64,000 bases of DNA from Cordia subcordata (Eukaryota > Streptophyta > Magnoliopsida > Boraginales > Cordiaceae), in assembly GCA_028554755.1 (NCBI GenBank), contig JAPTOF010000001.1, positions 35,111,501 to 35,175,500 on the forward strand, given 5' to 3'. Below are positions 60,080 to 64,000 of this stretch, in pieces. The translations under genes were made by a program, and so were the position numbers. Positions within the stretch are counted from its first letter, which is position 1. Every line of letters begins with the position of its first letter. The notes under the pieces were generated by a model. The model was not told where the DNA came from. It did no database searches and saw only the letters and a program-made list of their open reading frames with translations.

Positions 60080-60990
60080 GCAGTAAGTATGCAAGACAAT
60101 GAGTGGCCACCTTTTTAGAAGGAAGCATTTGGCAAATTCCATTCACAGCAGCATTAACCTACAGACAATGATATTTCAAAATAAGAATTGATGAGACCTC
60201 CGGAATTTTGTATTGGGTAATATAGATTTTCTCATGCCACATCGTTGATCGACTTCCTTAGATGGTTTAAATCTTCTCTGGCTGTAAAGGCCATCATTTG
60301 CTCCATCAACTACTGCTTCAAATGGTCCATAGTAGTCAGGCGATTTCAGCAATTGTCTTTTTAACTTCATTAGATTGGCATATGAAAAAGCAATAAGCAT
60401 TATACAGGGACAATAGATACCTGGAATTTCTGAAAGCTTGAATGCTTTTCTCTCTGAGCTGCTAGAGAAACAACTGATTTTGCAAAGTTTCAGTTTCAAC
60501 AGGGACTTGGTCAGTAGTGACTAATTTTTCACCATAGCATCAGCATAAGCCATCAGATCCAATGGATGAAAGCAAAATTGACCATTTTCCCTTGCCCAGC
60601 CAGCCTTGTCCAAGCCAGCCTCCATCTAATTACTTTTGCTATCGATCTTTGATCCCATTTCCTTTTCCTGCTCTTGAAGCAACACTGCTACTAAGCCACT
60701 TTTCAATTACATTCGGCAGTAGAAGGTGAGACCTGCTCACCTGCCTCATGCTTGTTCTAAGTTTATGCAGCAAATAATAGACCTTGTCACTCCTGCCAGT
60801 TTCTATGCTTACTCTCAAGACTTGAGAGTGCTTCTAGTTCATGCTCCTCAGGGCGAACACCATTCTCCAACATGTGTTTTTCAACTAGTAATGCCTTTTC
60901 GACATCACTATTATTAAAGGAAAAACAGATACAGCAGGTTATTGCTCCTCGCGCTTGTTCTTTCTTTCTAGATTTTTGGTACATTTCCAG
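60080..60990 (-). pseudogene. PRORP (protein-only RNase P) gene fragment
   Basis: PRORP processes tRNA 5' ends in plant organelles and nucleus. Reading the minus strand from about 60925 down: VEKHMLENGVRPEEHELEAL (last PPR repeats), a frameshift, then DKVYYLLHKLRTSMRQVS, VIEKWL, KGKWS, SDGLC, GEKLVTT, and after an intron YYGPFEAVVDGAN, GLYSQRRFKPSK. A further exon (60160-60080) gives VNAAVNGI and, after a 1-bp shift, WPLIVLH. Stops fall in the middle. One Cys of the structural CxxC zinc site is Tyr, and the catalytic Asp cluster downstream (VTNDEMRDH in homologues) is absent. Only the middle of a roughly 500-residue protein remains. It is non-functional, either an old relic or a fragment moved by a transposon. 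Confidence 0.85.
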
Positions 60991-61239
60991 GTTACTTCTT
61001 GCTTTATTAAATTATGCCATGATTTGTCCATTTCATGAGTTTGGCTATAATTTTACATCCCACTTATAATCGTGACAAACTGTTGGGAATTTCTTTCTGC
61101 TATATGTAATGATTTTCTTGCACTCCACTTGTATAACTATATCAATCCAAACCTTATCCCACTACACGGATCAGTGCTTCTACCCATTGTATCCTAACAT
61201 GTCCGCATCATATTAAATCACTTTGTTCACAATCACAGC

Positions 61240-61640
61240 CCTAGCACAAGGAAGTAAATAAGCAAGCATAAGTGAGGAAATAATAAGTAAATAAGTAAGC
61301 AAGCATAAGCATAAGCAAGAATAAGTAAAAGGTAACCATAAGTAATCTAAGCATAAGTATAAGTAAAGCATAAGCAAAAGCCAGTGAGGAAGCATAAGCA
61401 TAAGCAAGAATAAGTAAAAGGTAACCATAAGTAATCTAAGCATAAGTATAAGTAAAGCATAAGCAAAAGCCAGTGAGGAAGCATAAGCATAAGTAATCTA
61501 AGCATGAGTATAAGTAAAGCATAAGCAAAAGCCAGTGAGGAAGCATAAGCATAAGTAAGCAAGCATAAATATAAGGATAAGGAAGCATAAGGAAGTTTGT
61601 AAGCATGAGTAAGCATAAGCATAAGCAATTAAGGGAACAT
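61240..61640. repeat. GCATAA-rich tandem repeat with an 89-bp higher-order unit
   Basis: Words GCATAAGCATAAG and AAGTAAAGCATAAG recur over 400 bp. A larger unit of about 89 bp starting GGTAACCATAAGTAATCTAA occurs at 61330 and 61420, with a third partial copy at about 61491. It lies just upstream of the PPR gene. Confidence 0.8.
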
Positions 61641-61829
61641 ATATGAAAGGCGGTAAATAAATTGGCTCAAAGTCAACAGAAGTCATGGTAATTAAATTTT
61701 TTAGATATACATTTATATATTTCGTTGTTATCTAATTTTATAATAATTATTTTAAACTTTTGTTTGCAGGAGAGATATGAGTGGTTGGTTGAACGACATG
61801 ATGCAGCCATTAACAACAAAGTTCATAAA

Positions 61830-61932
61830 ATGAGAAGCTTCCCTAAACTCAAACCTCCAATTCCCTCCAAAATTCCCACAAATGCCAATACAAATTCCAC
61901 TCCAAAATGGAAACCAAATTCATATCACTAAT
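61830..61932 (+). other. Short ORF overlapping the PPR start, likely original N-terminus
   Basis: ATG 61830 opens 33 codons (MRSFPKLKPPIPSKIPTNAN...) ending at TAA 61930-61932, one frame away from the PPR gene, whose ATG is at 61907. It is basic, Pro-rich and lacks acidic residues, like an organelle transit peptide. A splice acceptor (TTTGTTTGCAG) ends at 61769. Either it is an inhibitory uORF, or a 1-bp loss in the A-run at 61904-61907 cut it from the PPR frame. Confidence 0.55.
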
Positions 61933-63920
61933 CCATTCCTCCAAAAACATTCCACAGCTCCAACAAATCCACACTCAAATCATTCTCCAAGACCTCTCTT
62001 CCAACACCAAAATCATCACACAACTCATCTCCTCACTGTTTTCGCCACCCAAAAAATCCATCAATTATTCTTTATCAATTTTCAATTCTGTCCCTGACCC
62101 AAAAACCTTGTTCATTTTTAACGCAATAATCAGGGGCTTAGCCGATAATTATTGTTTCAGAGAATCAATTAATTATTTTAATCTTATGCTGAACCAAAAT
62201 ATTAGACCAAATAGGCTAACTTTTCCATTTGTGTTGAAATCAGTAGGGGGATTGTGTGAAGGTCAATGGCTAGGTGGGGTTGTTTATGGGAAGATCTTGA
62301 GAATGGGTCTTGAATTTGATACGTTTGTCAGAGTCTCTTTGGTTGATATGTATGTGAAGGTTGGATGTTTGTGTAGTGCTTTGCAACTGTTTGATGAAAG
62401 TGGTGAGAGAATTAAGCTTGAAAGTGTGTTGCTTTGGAATGTATTGATTAAAGGGTGTTGTAAAGTTGGGAACCTGGGGAAGGCTATAGACCTTTTCGAG
62501 GTAATGCCGGAAAGGAATATTGGGTCTTGGAATAGTTTGATTAATGGGTTGATGAGGAATGGGGAGGTGGACAAGGGAATGGAGTATTTCAGTAAGATGG
62601 TGGAGAAGGATGTGGTCTCTTGGACTACAGTTGTTCATGGATTATCGATGAATGGAGTGCATGATAAGGCATTGGAGGTTTTTTTCCGGATGGTGGAGGA
62701 GGGGGAAGGTGTGAGGCCTAATGATTTGACTCTTGTTTCTGCACTTTCTGCTTGCACAAAAATTGGGGCACTTGACGCGGGAAAGAAACTGCACTCTTAT
62801 GTTATGAATAATGGGTTTTGGTTGAGTGTGGCTGTTGGAAATGCATTGGTGGATATGTATGCGAAATGTGGGGATGTTGAGCAAGCTTGTTATGTTTTTC
62901 ATCAGATGAAACAGAAAGATATTCTTACTTGGAGCATAATGATATGGGGTTGGGCAATAAATGGATGTTCTGAGCAGGCTCTGCAGTGTTTTGAGAACCT
63001 GAAGTTGACAGGTCCATATTGCTGTGTGAATCTTCTTAATTTCTTACATCCTGATGCTGAGAAACTGAATTTTTCTGTTCTTTGCAGGAACAAAACCTGA
63101 TGAGGTTGCTTTTCTGGCTGTTTTAACTGCTTGCTCGCATGCTGGAAAAGTAGATCAGGGCCTTCAACTATTTAGAAACATGAAGCTTGACTACTCGATT
63201 GAACCCACTATGAAACATTATGCAGTAATTGTTGATTTATATGGTAGAGCTGGTCGTTTGTATGGAGCTCTACAATTTATCCAAAGCATGCCACTAAGTC
63301 CTGATTATGTGGTTTGGGGGGCTCTTTTTTGTGCTTGTAGAGCTCATAAAAATGTTGAAATGGCAAAGTTTGCATCAGAGAAGCTCCTGGAGCTTGAGCC
63401 TAAGCATCCTGGGAGCTATGTCTTTCTCTCGAATATCTATGCTGGGGTTGGTAGATGGGAAGATGTGGAAAATCTGAGAATCTCAATGAAACATAAAGGT
63501 GTAGATAAAGATCCTGGTTGGAGTTGTGTTGCAGTGAACGGCCAAATGCATCATTTTGTTGCCGGAGATAATGCTCATGCTTGCATAGAAGAGATCTACT
63601 CAAAGTTAGAGGAATTAACTAAAGATGCTAGACAACTAGGTCACATGCCCGAGACTGAGTGGGTGCTCCACAATATTGAAGAGGAAGAGAAGGAAGATGC
63701 ATTGGGAAGTCATAGTGAAAAATTAGCACTTGCTTTTGGACTTATTAGCACTAGTCCGGGAATGGTTCTTCGGATTGTTAAAAACCTGAGAGTCTGTGGA
63801 GATTGCCATTCTTTAATGAAGTATGTCAGTAAAATGAGCCAGAGGGAGATTGTGTTGAGAGATATGAAGAGATTCCATCATTTTAAAAATGGAACATGCT
63901 CATGTGGAGACTATTGGTGA
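61907..63920 (+). CDS. DYW-class PLS pentatricopeptide repeat protein (645 aa, two exons)
   Basis: Probable organellar RNA editing factor: PLS-type PPR proteins bind specific RNA sites and the DYW domain is the C-to-U deaminase. Exon 1 61907-63011 and exon 2 63088-63920 join across a 76-bp GT-AG intron in phase 1. PPR motifs cover about residues 50-450 (e.g. SLVDMYVKVGCLCSALQLFD, SWNSLINGLMRNGEVDKGME, DMYAKCGDVEQACYVFHQM). The E/E+ region follows (DPGWSCVAV). The DYW domain has HSEKLALAFG with the zinc-binding His and catalytic Glu, CGDCH, and ends CSCGDYW. It resembles, from memory, Arabidopsis At1g04840. Starting at 61907, no transit peptide is present; see the overlapping short ORF at 61830. 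Confidence 0.92.
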
Positions 63921-64000
63921 CTTTGTAAGTACTGTCAGATACACTTTCATACTTTACCTACATTGTGCGAGTAACTACATGAGTCATTTGTGGTTTGTAA

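Noticed and set aside
61213..61686. Leu/Ala/Tyr-rich minus-strand ORFs
   Set aside because: Translation of the GCATAA tandem repeat.

Overview
This window is nuclear DNA of a flowering plant, most likely a eudicot. The evidence is AT-rich intergenic DNA with microsatellites, GT-AG introns, a DYW-class pentatricopeptide repeat gene, a two-domain plant FEX/CrcB fluoride exporter, RING-H2 genes and many plant-type transposons. The species cannot be read from the sequence. I see no CRISPR array, rRNA or tRNA gene.

The backbone is an old direct segmental duplication. Copy A runs from base 1 to about 16.6 kb and copy B from about 26.6 to 56.4 kb. Each copy carries a RING-H2 gene (A 3-407, B 26587-27222), then a FEX locus (A a pseudogene near 2.8-4.3 kb, B the intact gene 36413-41353), then homologous 3' flank. 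The two copies have been broken by different insertions, so each supplies empty sites that date the other's transposons. This works cleanly for a short TIR element (1425-2141), an 8-kb Mutator-like element (4408-12371), a solo LTR (31751-32319) and a TIR element at 44116-45647.

Region by region: RING copy A and the truncated FEX pseudogene with a TIR insertion (0-4.4 kb). A Mutator-like element with a broken MuDR-type transposase (+) facing a broken plant-mobile-domain gene (-), flanked by palindrome-rich ends (4.4-12.4 kb). Copy A flank and a hAT-like element (12.4-18.7 kb). A complete but degenerate minus-strand Gypsy element with two minisatellites and an antisense ORF (18.7-26.0 kb). RING copy B and its TE-rich flank (26.5-34.5 kb). 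FEX, ending in a long inverted repeat (34.5-41.6 kb). Copy B flank with further elements, including a Copia element nested in an older, non-coding minus-strand LTR element (41.6-56.4 kb). A TIR element with internal tandem repeats, then a roughly 88-bp tandem array (56.8-58.75 kb). Remnants of a PRORP (protein-only RNase P) gene and of an unrecognised gene, both minus strand (59.3-61.0 kb). A tandem repeat and a DYW-type PPR gene (61.2-63.9 kb).

Three genes look functional: RING-H2 copy B, FEX and the PPR gene, although the PPR N-terminus appears frameshifted. RING copy A is intact as far as it can be seen. The other coding material is transposon-derived or pseudogenic. The strongest leads are the foldback formed by the FEX last exon and 3' flank, which could yield FEX-directed small RNAs, the Mutator element carrying a PMD gene, and the rebuilt Gypsy element.
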